From JB111 sp049856175 (GTDB lineage Bacteria; Actinomycetota; Actinomycetes; Actinomycetales; Actinomycetaceae), in contig NZ_JBNDNA010000006.1 of assembly GCF_049856175.1 (NCBI RefSeq), positions 146,195-210,194 of the forward strand: 64,000 nt of DNA, given 5' to 3'. Shown piece by piece: positions 32,716 to 45,600 of the stretch. The position numbers were made by a program, and so were the translations under genes. The notes under the pieces are model-generated. The model searched no databases and had not been told where the DNA came from. It saw only the letters and a list, made by a program, of their open reading frames with translations. The first letter of the stretch is position 1. Each line of letters begins with the position of its first letter.

Positions 32716-32831
32716 GGGGACCTCCACGGGTGGATGGTGCTGCGGTGCGATCGGAGCCTACGCAGCGGTGGGACGGGTGGGCGAGCCGGAGTCCGGTGCT
32801 GAGCCGTAGTCCCCCGGCGAGCCGTGAGCCG

Positions 32832-32878
32832 CCGCGGGGTGCGGCCCGCCGACATGGTCGGTGGACCGCACCCCGCGG
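32832..32878 (-). terminator. Terminator hairpin after infB
   Basis: CCGCGGGGTGCGG (32832-32844) pairs perfectly with CCGCACCCCGCGG (32866-32878); the 21-base loop folds again (CCGCCGAC/GTCGGTGG). It begins ten bases after the infB stop and separates infB from rbfA. Confidence 0.75.
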
Positions 32879-32887
32879 GTGGCTCGA

Positions 32888-35839
<2,952 letters not shown>

Positions 35840-35896
35840 ATCTCTCCTGTCTCGGACCGTCCCAAGACAGGGCGGACCGTGGTTATTGCTGGCAGC

Positions 35897-36328
35897 TCAT
35901 CGCTGGGTACTCATCGGGTGCCCATCGGCTTCCAACCCGCTTTCATCTCGATCTGACCTCGACGACGGTCTGTCGTCGATCGTCGCGGACGCGAACCAGT
36001 GCGTCACGCCGTCGGTGTCCACCGGCCCCGCAGCACGCAGGGCACGTCCGAACGCTCGACGCCGTACCGCCTGATCCAGGCAGGCGCGCTCCGGATGGAG
36101 CCACGCCCCCCTGCCGGGTGCGGACGCCGTCTCGTCCACCACAGCGCGTGCTGGTGGGACGAGCACGATCCGCACGAGGTGCGACCGGCCGGCGACGGCC
36201 CGGCAGCCGATGCAGGTACGCATCGGGCCGTTCGGCCTCGCCCCGTCGGGGGCTGAGGTGCCGACGCCGTCGACCATCGTACCCGTTCCGCCGCTGACCG
36301 CCGAGGGGATACCCGTGGCGCCCCTCAC
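35897..36328 (-). CDS. ylxR: YlxR/RnpM-family RNA-binding protein
   Basis: A 143-residue member of the YlxR (DUF448) family, recently linked to RNase P modulation in firmicutes. The hallmark MRTCIGCR begins at residue 36, with GRGAWLHPERACLDQAVRRRAFGRALR near residues 72-98. GTG 36328 overlaps the nusA stop by four bases and is taken as start, which gives an unusual 35-residue leader; ATG 36277 is an alternative nearer the family's normal start. It lies between nusA and infB, the normal place. Confidence 0.93.
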   Translation of the reverse strand: MRGATGIPSAVSGGTGTMVDGVGTSAPDGARPNGPMRTCIGCRAVAGRSHLVRIVLVPPARAVVDETASAPGRGAWLHPERACLDQAVRRRAFGRALRAAGPVDTDGVTHWFASATIDDRPSSRSDRDESGLEADGHPMSTQR

Positions 36329-37512
36329 CCGGCCCGCTGGTCGCCGGGCGCATCCGGACCTGCCGGCTCGGCGGGCACCGGCGACGTCGGCGCGTCGGCC
36401 TGGGCGGGGTTCGTCCCGGCCGCGTCGGCCTGCGCGGGGTTCGTCGTCGGGTCGGGGTTCGTCGTCGTCGATGCGGACGGGGCGCTCGCGGAGGCGGCCG
36501 GGTCCGTCGCGCCCGGCTCGCCCTCGGACGTCGTCGGCTCGGCCGGCGCGGCGTCGGACCGGATGTCGATGCGCCAGCCGGTGAGCCGCGCCGCCAGGCG
36601 GGCGTTCTGCCCCTCCTTGCCGATGGCGAGCGAGAGCTGGTAGTCGGGCACGACGACGCGGGCCGCCCGGGCCTCCGCGTCGACCACGGTCACGCTGGAG
36701 ACCTTGGCCGGGGACAGCGCGTACCCGACGAACGTGGCCGGGTCCTCGGAGTAGTCGACGATGTCGATCTTCTCGCCGTGGAGCTCGCTCATCACCGCAC
36801 GCACCCGCGCCCCCATCGGGCCGATGCAGGCCCCCTTCGCGCCGAGTCCCGGCACGGTCGAGCGCACCGCGAGCTTCGTGCGGTGCCCGGCCTCGCGGGC
36901 GATCGCCTCGATGACGACCGAGCCGTCCGCCACCTCGGGCACCTCGAGGGCGAAGAGCTGGCGCACGAGCTCGGGGTGCGTGCGCGAGAGCGTGATCTGC
37001 GGGCCGCGCGCGCCGCGCGAGACGTCGATGACGTAGGCGCGGAGCCGGTCGTTGTGCCGGTAGGACTCGGTGGGCACCTGCTCGTGCTGCGGGAGCTCGG
37101 CCTCGACCATGTCCGGCAGCTGCACGAGGACCTTCCGGGGGTCCCGACCCTGCTGGACGATGCCCGAGAGCAGGCCGCCCGCCTTGTCCCGGTAGGAGCC
37201 CATCACCTGGTCGTCCTCGGCGTCGCGCAGCCGCTGCACGATGACGGAGCGCGCGGTGGCCGTGGCGATCCGGCCGAAGCCCGACGGCGTGTCGTCGAAC
37301 TCGCCGAGCACCGTGCCGTCCTCGTCGGTCTCCGTGGCCAGCACGGTCACGGTCCCCGAGCGCCGGTCGAGCTCGACCCTGGCCGGCGACACGGCCCCCG
37401 GCGTGCGCTCGTACGCACCGAGGAGGGCGTCCTCGATCGCCGAGACGAGGGTGTCGAGCGGGATGCCCCGGTCGGCCTCGACCATGCGCAGGGCCTGCAT
37501 GTCGATGTCCAT
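36325..37512 (-). CDS. nusA: Transcription termination/antitermination factor NusA
   Basis: A 395-residue RNA polymerase-binding protein controlling pausing, termination and antitermination. The N-terminal domain (MDIDMQALRMVEADRG) is followed by S1, KH1 (GPMGARVRAVMSELHGEKIDIV) and KH2 (SLAIGKEGQNARLAARLTGW) domains. The last 65 residues are a low-complexity tail with repeated NPAQADA units. ATG 37512 has AAGGAG. It follows rimP after 28 bases and is coupled to ylxR. Confidence 0.97.
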   Translation of the reverse strand: MDIDMQALRMVEADRGIPLDTLVSAIEDALLGAYERTPGAVSPARVELDRRSGTVTVLATETDEDGTVLGEFDDTPSGFGRIATATARSVIVQRLRDAEDDQVMGSYRDKAGGLLSGIVQQGRDPRKVLVQLPDMVEAELPQHEQVPTESYRHNDRLRAYVIDVSRGARGPQITLSRTHPELVRQLFALEVPEVADGSVVIEAIAREAGHRTKLAVRSTVPGLGAKGACIGPMGARVRAVMSELHGEKIDIVDYSEDPATFVGYALSPAKVSSVTVVDAEARAARVVVPDYQLSLAIGKEGQNARLAARLTGWRIDIRSDAAPAEPTTSEGEPGATDPAASASAPSASTTTNPDPTTNPAQADAAGTNPAQADAPTSPVPAEPAGPDAPGDQRAG

Positions 37513-37540
37513 GTCTTCTCCTTGGTGGGCGTGGTCCGCG

Positions 37541-38011
37541 TCAGGGACGGGTGAGCTCGACCTCGACGCGGGCGCGCGTGACGTCGGCGATCGGGACCTC
37601 GCGGGACCCCTGGTCGTCGGTGAGCTGCAGCCGGTCGTCCTCGACACCGGCCAGCCGGCAGGTGCGCCGCCCGTCCGCGGTCGTCAGGTCCAGGAGTCGC
37701 CCGACGGCGCGGCGGAAGTGCCGCGGCTCCGTGAGCGGACGGTCCGTCCCGGGCGTGGAGACCTCGAGGGTGTAGGTGCCGTCGACGGCGTCGTGCTCGT
37801 CCAGTGCGGTGGAGACCGCGCGGGACACGTCGCCGATCTGGTCCGAGGTGACTCCCCCGGGTCCGTCCGGCAGGTCGACGGTCAGGCGGACGACCTTCCG
37901 GGTCCCGCTGCCGGCGACCTCGACGTCCTCCACGACGAGCCCGGCCTGCGTCACGGGATCGGTGACCGCCGCGCGGACCCGGTCGGACGGTGTGCTCGAT
38001 GGGGTGGTCAC
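37541..38011 (-). CDS. rimP: Ribosome maturation factor RimP
   Basis: A 156-residue 30S assembly factor. Conserved elements are VRLTVDLPDGPGGVTSDQIGDVSRAVS and the YTLEVSTPGTDRPLTEPRHFRRAVGR motif, both characteristic. GTG 38011 has GAGGAGGAG upstream. It is the first gene of the rimP-nusA-ylxR-infB run. Confidence 0.95.
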   Translation of the reverse strand: MTTPSSTPSDRVRAAVTDPVTQAGLVVEDVEVAGSGTRKVVRLTVDLPDGPGGVTSDQIGDVSRAVSTALDEHDAVDGTYTLEVSTPGTDRPLTEPRHFRRAVGRLLDLTTADGRRTCRLAGVEDDRLQLTDDQGSREVPIADVTRARVEVELTRP

Positions 38012-38130
38012 GCGCGCTCCTCCTCGTCGGCCCGGTTGCCTCCCCGGGTCTTCCCGGTTGGCTCCCCGGGGCGATGACCGAGCCTACATCGCGGGCACGG
38101 TGGTCCGGGCAGCGGTCGCGCCCGGGACGC

Positions 38131-38214
38131 ACCTGCCATCCGGCCGGCCGCCCACGCCACGCACCTGCCACGCACGCGCCGCGCCCCTGCCACGCGCCGG
38201 CCGGGCACCTGCCA
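38131..38214. repeat. Four direct repeats of (A/C)CCTGCCA between rimP and the DUF4439 gene
   Basis: ACCTGCCA occurs at 38131-38138, 38163-38170 and 38207-38214, and CCCTGCCA at 38185-38192; spacings are 32, 22 and 22 bp. Copies lie on one face of the helix, in the divergent promoter region. Role unknown; the 22-bp steps would suit a regulator. Confidence 0.55.
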
Positions 38215-38226
38215 TGATCTGACGTG

Positions 38227-39204
38227 ATGAGCCCCCCGACCGCCCGCGCCCGACGCTCCCGCCCCACGCGCCTCCTCGCCACGCTCGGGGTCGCGGTGCT
38301 CGCGCTGGCCGGCTGCGCCGTGCGGATCGACTCCGACGCCGACCCCCCGCCCGCCGCGACGGTGGCCCAGCAGTGGCGCCAGGACGCGGCGGTGGAGTCC
38401 GCCGGACTCGCGGACGCCGCCCGCACGCTCGCGGACGACCCGGCGACCGACCCGGCCGTCGCCGAGGCGGTCGAGGCCGTCGCGGAGGACCTCGACGCCC
38501 AGACCGAGGCGCTCGGTGGCGTGTGGGTCGCCTGGCCGGGCGGCGCGCCCGAGGGGCAGACCAACGCGCCGCTGCCGGACACGCCGGTGGTCACCGACGT
38601 CACCGAGCTGCGCGGCCTGCTGAGCGCGTCCGCCGACTCCACGGCCACGGTCCTGGCCGACGTCCCGGCCGCGGAGCGCGACCTCGCGGCCGTGCTCGCG
38701 AGCATCGCCGCCGGCCGGCTCCTCATGGCGCTCGAGCTCGAGCCGCACGCCGAGGGCGGCACGCCCGTCGAGGTGACGCCGATGACGCCCGAGGTGGTGG
38801 CCACCGTCGCGGACGGCCCGACCGTGCTCGTCCTCGACCAGGCCCGCTACCTCGAGGAGACCCTCGCGGCACGCGGCATGGCCGACTCCGCGGGCGAGCG
38901 GGCCGACCAGCTCCAGGTCCTCGTCGACACCGCGCTCGAGGCCGGCGCGCCGGACACCCGCGAGCCCGCCTACCCGTGGCCCGACGGCGACGCGGACGCC
39001 TTCCGCACCGTCAGCGAGCAGGACCTGCTCGACCAGTGGGTCTTCCTCGCCGGCACGGCCCCGGGCGAGCAGCGCGGGGCCCTCGTCGACGCCGCCGCCG
39101 ACGCCGCGCTGCGCCTGCGGGCGGCCGGCGTCGACCCCGGCCCGCTGCCCGGCCTGCCGGGCTCGGCCGGCGCTGAGTCGGCGAGCGAGTCCGCCACGTC
39201 CTGA
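38227..39204 (+). CDS. DUF4439 ferritin-like lipoprotein
   Basis: A 325-residue exported lipoprotein. The signal peptide RLLATLGVAVLALAGCAV has lipobox LAGC (about residues 23-30). The body is almost all helical and Ala/Asp-rich, and the C-terminal part matches the DUF4439 ferritin-like domain (ELEPHAEGG and EPAYPWPDG regions). The function is unknown; a metal-binding core is inferred from the fold only. ATG 38227 is taken, GTG 38224 is adjacent. It diverges from rimP, is convergent with proS, and ends just before copies of the 23-bp repeat. Confidence 0.82.
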   Translation: MSPPTARARRSRPTRLLATLGVAVLALAGCAVRIDSDADPPPAATVAQQWRQDAAVESAGLADAARTLADDPATDPAVAEAVEAVAEDLDAQTEALGGVWVAWPGGAPEGQTNAPLPDTPVVTDVTELRGLLSASADSTATVLADVPAAERDLAAVLASIAAGRLLMALELEPHAEGGTPVEVTPMTPEVVATVADGPTVLVLDQARYLEETLAARGMADSAGERADQLQVLVDTALEAGAPDTREPAYPWPDGDADAFRTVSEQDLLDQWVFLAGTAPGEQRGALVDAAADAALRLRAAGVDPGPLPGLPGSAGAESASESATS

Positions 39205-39208
39205 TCGA

Positions 39209-39284
39209 CGAATGACGGGACTCTTTCCGCACGAGTGAGGGGATTCTTCGTCGCGGCGTCGAGACGAAGAATCCCCTCACTCGT
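39209..39284. repeat. 23-bp-family repeat forming a 22-bp stem (likely bidirectional terminator)
   Basis: Copies CGAATGA (39209) and CGAGTGA (39232) are exactly 23 bp apart; 39231-39252 and 39263-39284 are perfect 22-base inverted arms with a 10-base loop. The arm contains CGAGTGAGGGGATTC, close to the reverse complement of the units at 15458-15559. It lies between the convergent DUF4439 and proS genes and could end both transcripts. Confidence 0.82.
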
Positions 39285-39324
39285 CACGAGTCGGTCGCGG
39301 GCCGCTCGTCGTGAGGTGTGAGGC

Positions 39325-41112
39325 TCAGGCCGGCACGACCCCCGCCGCCCGCAGCCGGGCGAGCAGCTCGTCGACCGCGGCGTCCGGTGCCAGCTCGACG
39401 CGCTCGTCGGTGGTCCGGTCCCGCACCTCGACCACCCCGTCGGCCAGACCCCGGCCGACCACGAGCGAGTACGGCACGCCGATGAGCTCGGCGTCGGCGA
39501 ACTTCACGCCGGCCGAGACCTTGGGCCGGTCGTCGTAGAGCACCTCTGCGCCGGCCGCATCGAGCCGGACGGCGAGATCCGCGGCCATCTCGAAGATCTC
39601 CGCCCCCTTGCCCGTGGCGAGCACGTGCACGTGGAACGGCGCGACGTGGACCGGCCAGGCCAGGCCCTTCTCGTCGCTCGTCGACTCGGCGATCGCGGCC
39701 AGCGCGCGCGTGACGCCGATGCCGTAGCTGCCCATCGTCGGCGTCACGGCCTTGCCGTTCTGGTCGAGGACGGTGAGCCCGAGCGCGTCGGCGTACTTCC
39801 GGCCGAGCGCGAAGATGTGCCCCATCTCCATGCCGCGGGCCAGCTCGAGCGGACCGGAGCCGTCCGGTGCCGGGTCGCCGGCGCGCACCTCGGCGATCTC
39901 GACGGTGCCGTCGGAGACGAAGTCGCGGCCCGCGACGAGGCCGACGACGTGCCGCCCGTCGACGTCCGCGCCCGTCGCCCACACGCTGCCGTCGACGACG
40001 CGCGGGTCGAGCAGGTAGCGCACGGCCTTCTCGTCACCGCGGGCGTGCTCGGAGCGCGGGCCGATGTACCCGCGCACGAGCTCGGGGTGCGCCTCGAGGT
40101 CGGCCTCGGTCGCCGTCTCGACCTCGGCGGGCGCGAACGCCACCTCGGCCCGCGCCAGGTCCATGGCCCGGTCCCCGGGCAGTCCGACGACGACGATCTC
40201 CCGCTCCCCGTCCGGGTGCACGAGCGCGAGCACGAGATTCTTCAGGGTGTCCGACGCCGCCCAGCCGCGCCCCTCCGGGCGGGGCGCCTCGGCGTCGAGA
40301 GCCACGACGAGCGTCTCGATCGTGTCCGCGCCCGGGGTGTCGACCGTGACCGGCGCCGGCGGCTCCTCGACGTGCTGCGGCAGCTCGGGGACCGGCGTCG
40401 TCACGGCCTCGACGTTGGCCGCATAGCCGCCCGGCGAGCGGACGAACGTGTCCTCGCCGACCGGCGTCGGGTGGAGGAACTCCTCCGAGCGCGAGCCGCC
40501 CATGGCGCCCGCGTCCGCCGCGACCACGACGACGTCGAGGCCGAGCCGGGCGAAGATCCGCAGGTAGGCCGCGCGGTAGAGGTCGTAGCTGGCGACCTGC
40601 GCGTCGTCGTCGATGTCGAAGGAGTAGGCGTCCTTCATGACGAACTCGCGGCCGCGGACGATGCCGGCGCGCGGGCGGGCCTCGTCGCGGTACTTCGTCT
40701 GCACCTGGAACAGCTGCAGCGGCAGGTCCTTGTAGGAGCTCACGAGGTCCTTGACCAGGAGCGTGAACATCTCCTCGTGCGTGGGCGCGAGCAGGTAGTC
40801 GTTCTCCCGGCGGTCCTTGAGGCGGAAGAGGTTGTCCCCGTACTCGGCCCAGCGGCCGCTCGCCTCGTAGGGCTCCTTGGGCAGCAGCGCCGGGAAGTGC
40901 ACCTCCTGGGCGCCGATCGCCAGCATCTCCTCGCGCACGACACGCTCGACCTTGGCCAGCACGCGCAGCCCGACCGGCAGCCACGTGTAGATGCCCGGGG
41001 CGGCGCGGCGGATGTAGCCGGCGCGGACGAGCAGCCGGTGGGACGCGATCTCGGCGTCGGCGGGGTCCTCGCGCAGCGTGCGCAGGAAGAGGGAGGACAT
41101 CGTGGAGAGCAT
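39325..41112 (-). CDS. proS: Prolyl-tRNA synthetase (bacterial type)
   Basis: A 595-residue class II synthetase charging tRNA-Pro. Motif 2 (FQVQTKYRDEARPRAGIVRGREFVMKDAYSF) and motif 3 (SYGIGVTRALAAI) are intact, with the INS/YbaK-like editing domain between (about residues 240-380). The anticodon-binding domain ends the protein. ATG 41112 lies six bases after -10 TAACCT (41124-41119), predicting a leaderless mRNA. It converges on the DUF4439 gene. Confidence 0.97.
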   Translation of the reverse strand: MLSTMSSLFLRTLREDPADAEIASHRLLVRAGYIRRAAPGIYTWLPVGLRVLAKVERVVREEMLAIGAQEVHFPALLPKEPYEASGRWAEYGDNLFRLKDRRENDYLLAPTHEEMFTLLVKDLVSSYKDLPLQLFQVQTKYRDEARPRAGIVRGREFVMKDAYSFDIDDDAQVASYDLYRAAYLRIFARLGLDVVVVAADAGAMGGSRSEEFLHPTPVGEDTFVRSPGGYAANVEAVTTPVPELPQHVEEPPAPVTVDTPGADTIETLVVALDAEAPRPEGRGWAASDTLKNLVLALVHPDGEREIVVVGLPGDRAMDLARAEVAFAPAEVETATEADLEAHPELVRGYIGPRSEHARGDEKAVRYLLDPRVVDGSVWATGADVDGRHVVGLVAGRDFVSDGTVEIAEVRAGDPAPDGSGPLELARGMEMGHIFALGRKYADALGLTVLDQNGKAVTPTMGSYGIGVTRALAAIAESTSDEKGLAWPVHVAPFHVHVLATGKGAEIFEMAADLAVRLDAAGAEVLYDDRPKVSAGVKFADAELIGVPYSLVVGRGLADGVVEVRDRTTDERVELAPDAAVDELLARLRAAGVVPA

Positions 41113-41153
41113 GGGGACAGGTTATGCGGTGCGGGTCGGGCACGATGTCCCCC

Positions 41154-42113
41154 ATGCGCACAGCGATCACCGACCTCCTCGGCATCGAGCACCCGGTCGT
41201 CCAGGGCGGCATGCAGTGGGTCTCCGTCGCGGAGCTCACCGCCGCCGTCTCGAACGCCGGCGGGCTCGGTATCCTCGGGGCGCTGACCCAGCAGACGCCG
41301 GACGACCTGCGCGCCGAGATCGCCCGCACGCGCGAGCTCACCGACAAGCCGTTCGGCGTCAACCTCACGTTCCTGCCGGCGATGACTCCCCCGCCGTACG
41401 CCGAGTACGTGCGCGCCATCATCGAGTCGGGCGTGCGCATCGTCGAGACCGCGGGGGCCAACCCGGGCGAGGCGGCGGCCGCGCTGAAGGAGGCGGGCGT
41501 CACCCTCATCCACAAGTGCACCTCCGTGCGGCACGCCCGCTCGGCGCAGCGGTTCGGCGCCGACGTGATCACGATCGACGGCTTCGAGTGTGCCGGCCAC
41601 CCGGGCGAGGACGACGTCGGCGGCCTCGTGCTCGTGCCCGCCGCCGTCGCCGCGCTCGACGTGCCCGTCATCGCGTGCGGCGGGATCGCCGACGGTCGCG
41701 GGCTCGCGGCGGCCCGCGCCCTCGGGGCGGCCGGCGTGTCGATGGGCACCCGCTTCGTCGCGACGGCGGAGTCGCGGGTGCACGCGCGCATCAAGCAGGC
41801 CATCGTCGACGGGACGGAGACCGGCACCCGCCTCGCCCTGCGCGAGCTGCGCAACACCACGCGGATCGCGGACAACTCCGTGGCCCGTGAGGCGGCCGAG
41901 GTGCTGGCCGGGGGCGGATCGTTCGACGACGTCGCCCACCTCGTGGCCGGCAGCCGGGGACGGGTCGTCCTCGACACCGGGGACACCGAGGCCGGCGTGT
42001 GGACCGTGGGGCAGTCGATGGGCCTCATCCACGACGTGCCGACGTGCGGCGACCTCGTGCCGCGGATCGTGGCCGAGGCGGAGCAGATCCTCCGCACGAT
42101 CGCCGGCGGCTGA
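41154..42113 (+). CDS. Nitronate monooxygenase-like flavoprotein
   Basis: A 319-residue FMN-dependent TIM-barrel enzyme of the 2-nitropropane dioxygenase family. Motifs are VVQGGMQWVS at the N-terminus, the glycine-rich GVNLTF, catalytic-type ITIDGFECAGHPG, the FMN-phosphate loops IACGGIADGRG and GAAGVSMGTRF. Such enzymes oxidise propionate 3-nitronate and related toxins, but many members are enoyl reductases. ATG 41154 is preferred over upstream ATGs by match to family starts. It diverges from proS. Confidence 0.88.
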   Translation: MRTAITDLLGIEHPVVQGGMQWVSVAELTAAVSNAGGLGILGALTQQTPDDLRAEIARTRELTDKPFGVNLTFLPAMTPPPYAEYVRAIIESGVRIVETAGANPGEAAAALKEAGVTLIHKCTSVRHARSAQRFGADVITIDGFECAGHPGEDDVGGLVLVPAAVAALDVPVIACGGIADGRGLAAARALGAAGVSMGTRFVATAESRVHARIKQAIVDGTETGTRLALRELRNTTRIADNSVAREAAEVLAGGGSFDDVAHLVAGSRGRVVLDTGDTEAGVWTVGQSMGLIHDVPTCGDLVPRIVAEAEQILRTIAGG

Positions 42114-42221
42114 GGGCCGCGGAGCCCGGTTCCGAGGGAACGGGACCACGGCGCAGGTCCACGGGCGCGCGTCCACAGGCACGGGCACACGCGCGGGTGC
42201 GTGGGCGCGGCGCCACGGACG

Positions 42222-42554
42222 TCAGTCCCCGATCAGCACGAGCTGGTTGCCGTCGGGGTCGGAGAGGACGAGGATCCGCCTGCCCCCGCCCGGCGCGACG
42301 CCGTCGTGCGCGACCCCTGCCTGCCGGAGACGCGCTGCGGCGCCATCGAGGTCGGTCTCGCCGAGCACGCAGCCCGACCGGCCGGCCCTCGTGGGGTCGG
42401 CGAACACCTGCACGCCGTCCGCCTCCCCGACGCGCCACTCGACGAGCCCCGCCATCGGTCGCGTGTCGGGCCCGCGCTCGAACAGCGTCTCGTACCACCG
42501 CTCCGCACGGTCGAGATCGGTCACGGTCATCGTGGCGTGGACGCTGTCGAACAT
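42222..42554 (-). CDS. VOC-family (glyoxalase/bleomycin-resistance fold) protein
   Basis: A 110-residue metal-binding-fold protein with one pair of beta-alpha-beta-beta-beta modules. It begins MFDSVHATMTVTDLDRAERWYETLF and ends with ILVLSDPDGNQLVLIGD, the normal VOC ends. The activity is unknown. ATG 42554 has AAGGAG. It lies behind the SARP gene on the same strand, separated by a terminator hairpin, so probably has its own transcript. Confidence 0.88.
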   Translation of the reverse strand: MFDSVHATMTVTDLDRAERWYETLFERGPDTRPMAGLVEWRVGEADGVQVFADPTRAGRSGCVLGETDLDGAAARLRQAGVAHDGVAPGGGRRILVLSDPDGNQLVLIGD

Positions 42555-42601
42555 CTCCCACTCCTTACCGATCGTGGAAAGCAAGCGGTACGAGCGTGGC
42601 A

Positions 42602-42628
42602 TGACCGATTGCTGCACGCAATCGGTCA
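42602..42628 (-). terminator. Hairpin overlapping the stop codon of the SARP gene
   Basis: TGACCGATTGC and GCAATCGGTCA form a perfect 11-bp stem with a TGCAC loop. The gene's TGA (complement of 42626-42628) is the first triplet of the stem. Confidence 0.65.
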
Positions 42629-45600
42629 CTCGGGGCGGGCACTCCCGTCGGCCCACCCCAGAGCTCTCCCGACCGCCCGGCCACCGGGTCGTTCCTCGGT
42701 GAGAGCACGCACCTGATCGTGCGCGCGCTCGGCGACCTCGCTGCGCGGCAGGAGCTCGGCCAGCGCGTCGATCCGTTGCACCGCGACCGGCCCGATCGTG
42801 CGCGTGATCCGCTCCCGCAACCTCCGGTACCGCCCGACGTCGCGACCAGCCGGCGGGGGCGCGCTCGGGTGGACGTCCGCCGCCGCCAGCACGAGCTCGG
42901 CGTCCTCGGGGTGCTCCGTGAGCACCAGCAGCTCGGCGACGACCCGCAGGCACGTCCACAGGTACGGCCAGCAGGTCCCTCGGCGCAACGGGTCCAGCAG
43001 GTCGAGGGCGAGCCGCGCCGCCGACTCACCGGTGCCGTCGGTGCTCGTGCCGGACGGGTTCGACCGACGCACGAGGGCGGACAGCAGGGCGATGCGCGCC
43101 ACCGTGCTCACATGGTCGGCCTGCGACTCGTCCGCACGGGCCACGGCCTCGCGCAGGACGTCGGGCGCCGCATGCGGCCTGGTCAGCAGGAGCACCTCTC
43201 CGGCGCCGTAGAGGGCGAAGGCGTGGTGCGCCCGGGCGCCGCTGCGCTCACCGGCCGCACGCGCCGCCGACGCGTGACGTTCCGCGCCGGGACGGTCGTC
43301 GAGGGTGACGGCGATCAGTGCGAGCGAGGTGTGCGCGTCGGCGAGATAGGCGTCCGGCAGGCCGTCGACGTCGAGCATCTGCTCGAACCTCTCGCGCGCG
43401 CGGTGCCGTCGACCGCTGTAGAGCGCGGCGAGCGCGAGGCACAGGAGGGCGAGGTACCGGTCCTCACGGGTGCCGGCGACCCGTAGCGCGCGTCCACCGA
43501 GCTCCTCCGCCGCGACGGTGTCGCCCCGCTCGACGGCGGCGAAGGCCACGGCGCCGAGCAGCAACGACGACTGTGCCGGCGGTGGCCCCGGGGCCGGGGC
43601 CGGGTCCGGGGCCGGACGGCTGTCGGTCGTGGGGGCGTCGGTCGTGGGGGCGTCGGTCGTGGAGGTGTCGGTGTCGGTCAGCCGCTCGGCGAGCGCCTGG
43701 AGCTCGCGCCCCGGGAACCAGTGGGAGCACAGGCCGAGCGAGCCGACGATCCGTGCGGCGACGTCGGGACGTCGGTTCCCGAGCGACCAGCGAAGGGCGT
43801 CGGTGAGGTCGACACGGAGCTCTCCGAGACGCGCGTATGCCTCGGCGCACCGTGGGCCGACCGAGCGCCTGGCACACGTCTCGGCGCTCGAGGCGGCCCA
43901 CTCGGCATGGGCGCGGGCGGCGTCGTCCCGCTGCGCGACCGCTGCGCGCGACAGCACCGCGGCACGGACGACCTCCAGCAGCCGGTACCGGGTGGTCGCC
44001 CCGTGCACGGCGACGACGAGCGACGCCTCGACCAGGCGCGCGAGTCCCGCCACCGTGTCCTCGGTGCCGGCGGAGCCGTCACGGTCCGCACCGACGGCAC
44101 CGAGGCTCTCGGCCGCCGCCAGGTCGAACTCGCGTGCGAAGACCGTGAGCCGAAGGAGGAGCCGGCGGTCCTCGGCCGGCACGAGGTCGAGCGAGCGTCC
44201 GACGACCTGGCGCAACGACGCGCTCACTCCGAGCTCCCCCGACACCGAGTCACCGGGTACCGACGGAGCCGACGCGTCGAGCGGCGACGCATCGAGCGCC
44301 GACCCGATCCGCGCCGACCCGATCCGCTCCAGCACGGTGGTCAGCCCGAGCGTCGCGACCTGGGGCGCCGCCATCTCGAGCGCCAGCGGCAGCCCGTCGA
44401 GCCGACGACAGAGCTCGGCCAACGGAGCCCGCTGCTCGGCCCCGGGCGCGAACCCGGGCCGCAACCGTCGTAGCCGGTCCAGGAGCAGCCGTTCGGCGGC
44501 GGTGGTCGGATCGGGCGGCAGGGACGCACCGTCGTCCGCGGGGCACGTCAGAGGGTCGAGCGGCAGTACGTACTCCTCGACCAGACCCAGCCGGCTCCTG
44601 CTCGTGACCACAAGGTGCACGTGCGGGCAGGACCGCAGGACGGCGGCCACCAGCTCCCGGATCTCGCCCAGCACGTGCTCGCAGCCGTCGAGCACGAGCA
44701 CCACGGCGGAGCGGGCCAGGTGTTCCACGACGGCCACCAGGGGTGGTTCCGGTCCGGGCCCGAGTCCGAGCGTCGCGGTGAGACGGGCGACCACCCCGCC
44801 CCTCGGGACCTCCTCGATCCCGGCGACCACGCTCGGACCTCCCGTCCGGGCACGGATCGCCGCGAGCGCCTCGCCGATCAGGCGCGTCTTCCCCACCCCT
44901 CCGGGCCCGGTGACGGTCACCAGGCGGTGCGAGAGGACCATGTGCAGCAGGAGCGCGGACTCGTCCTCCCTGCCGATGAACGAGGGCTCCGGGGAACCGC
45001 GCCCGTCCGACCTCGACGACGGCGAGGGCGCCGGCGCGGAGGCGGGGACGGGCATGGGCACGGGGGCGGGCACAGGCGAGGGCGCCGGCGCGGGGGCGGA
45101 GACGGGCATGGGCGCGGGGGCCGACGCGGGCGCCGGGAGAGGCGCACCGGTGGGCACGCGGTGCCCGAGGATGCGCCGGTGGAGCTCCGCGAGTGCCGGC
45201 GACGGATCGAGCCCGAGATCCTCGCGGAGGATCTCCCGCAGCTCGGTGAACCGGTCGAGCGCCTCGCTCTGGCGCCCCGCCCGGTACAGCGCCGTCATGA
45301 GGCAGGCTCGCGCCTGCTCGCGCAGCGGGTGCTCCGCCACCAGCGGCTCGAGCACGGTGATCGCGTCCTCCACGTCTCCGAGCGCCAGCGCTGCCCGGGC
45401 GCGGTCCTCGCGTGCGGCCAGGCGCAGCTCGTCCAGCCGCGCGGCCTCGGCGCGCGCGAAGTCGCGGTCGGCGAACTCGACGTAGGCCGGCCCGCGCCAC
45501 AGCCCGAGCGCCTCGTCGAGGATCGGCACGGCGAGCGCCGGTGCGCTGCTCTCCGCCCGCGCGCACATCGCGGTGAACCGGTCGGCGTCGAGGGCGTCGG

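Noticed and set aside
45007..45170. Repeated GGC-GGG-type DNA in the SARP gene looking like a minisatellite
   Set aside because: It encodes the Pro/Ala linker of the SARP in the correct frame, so it is coding low complexity.
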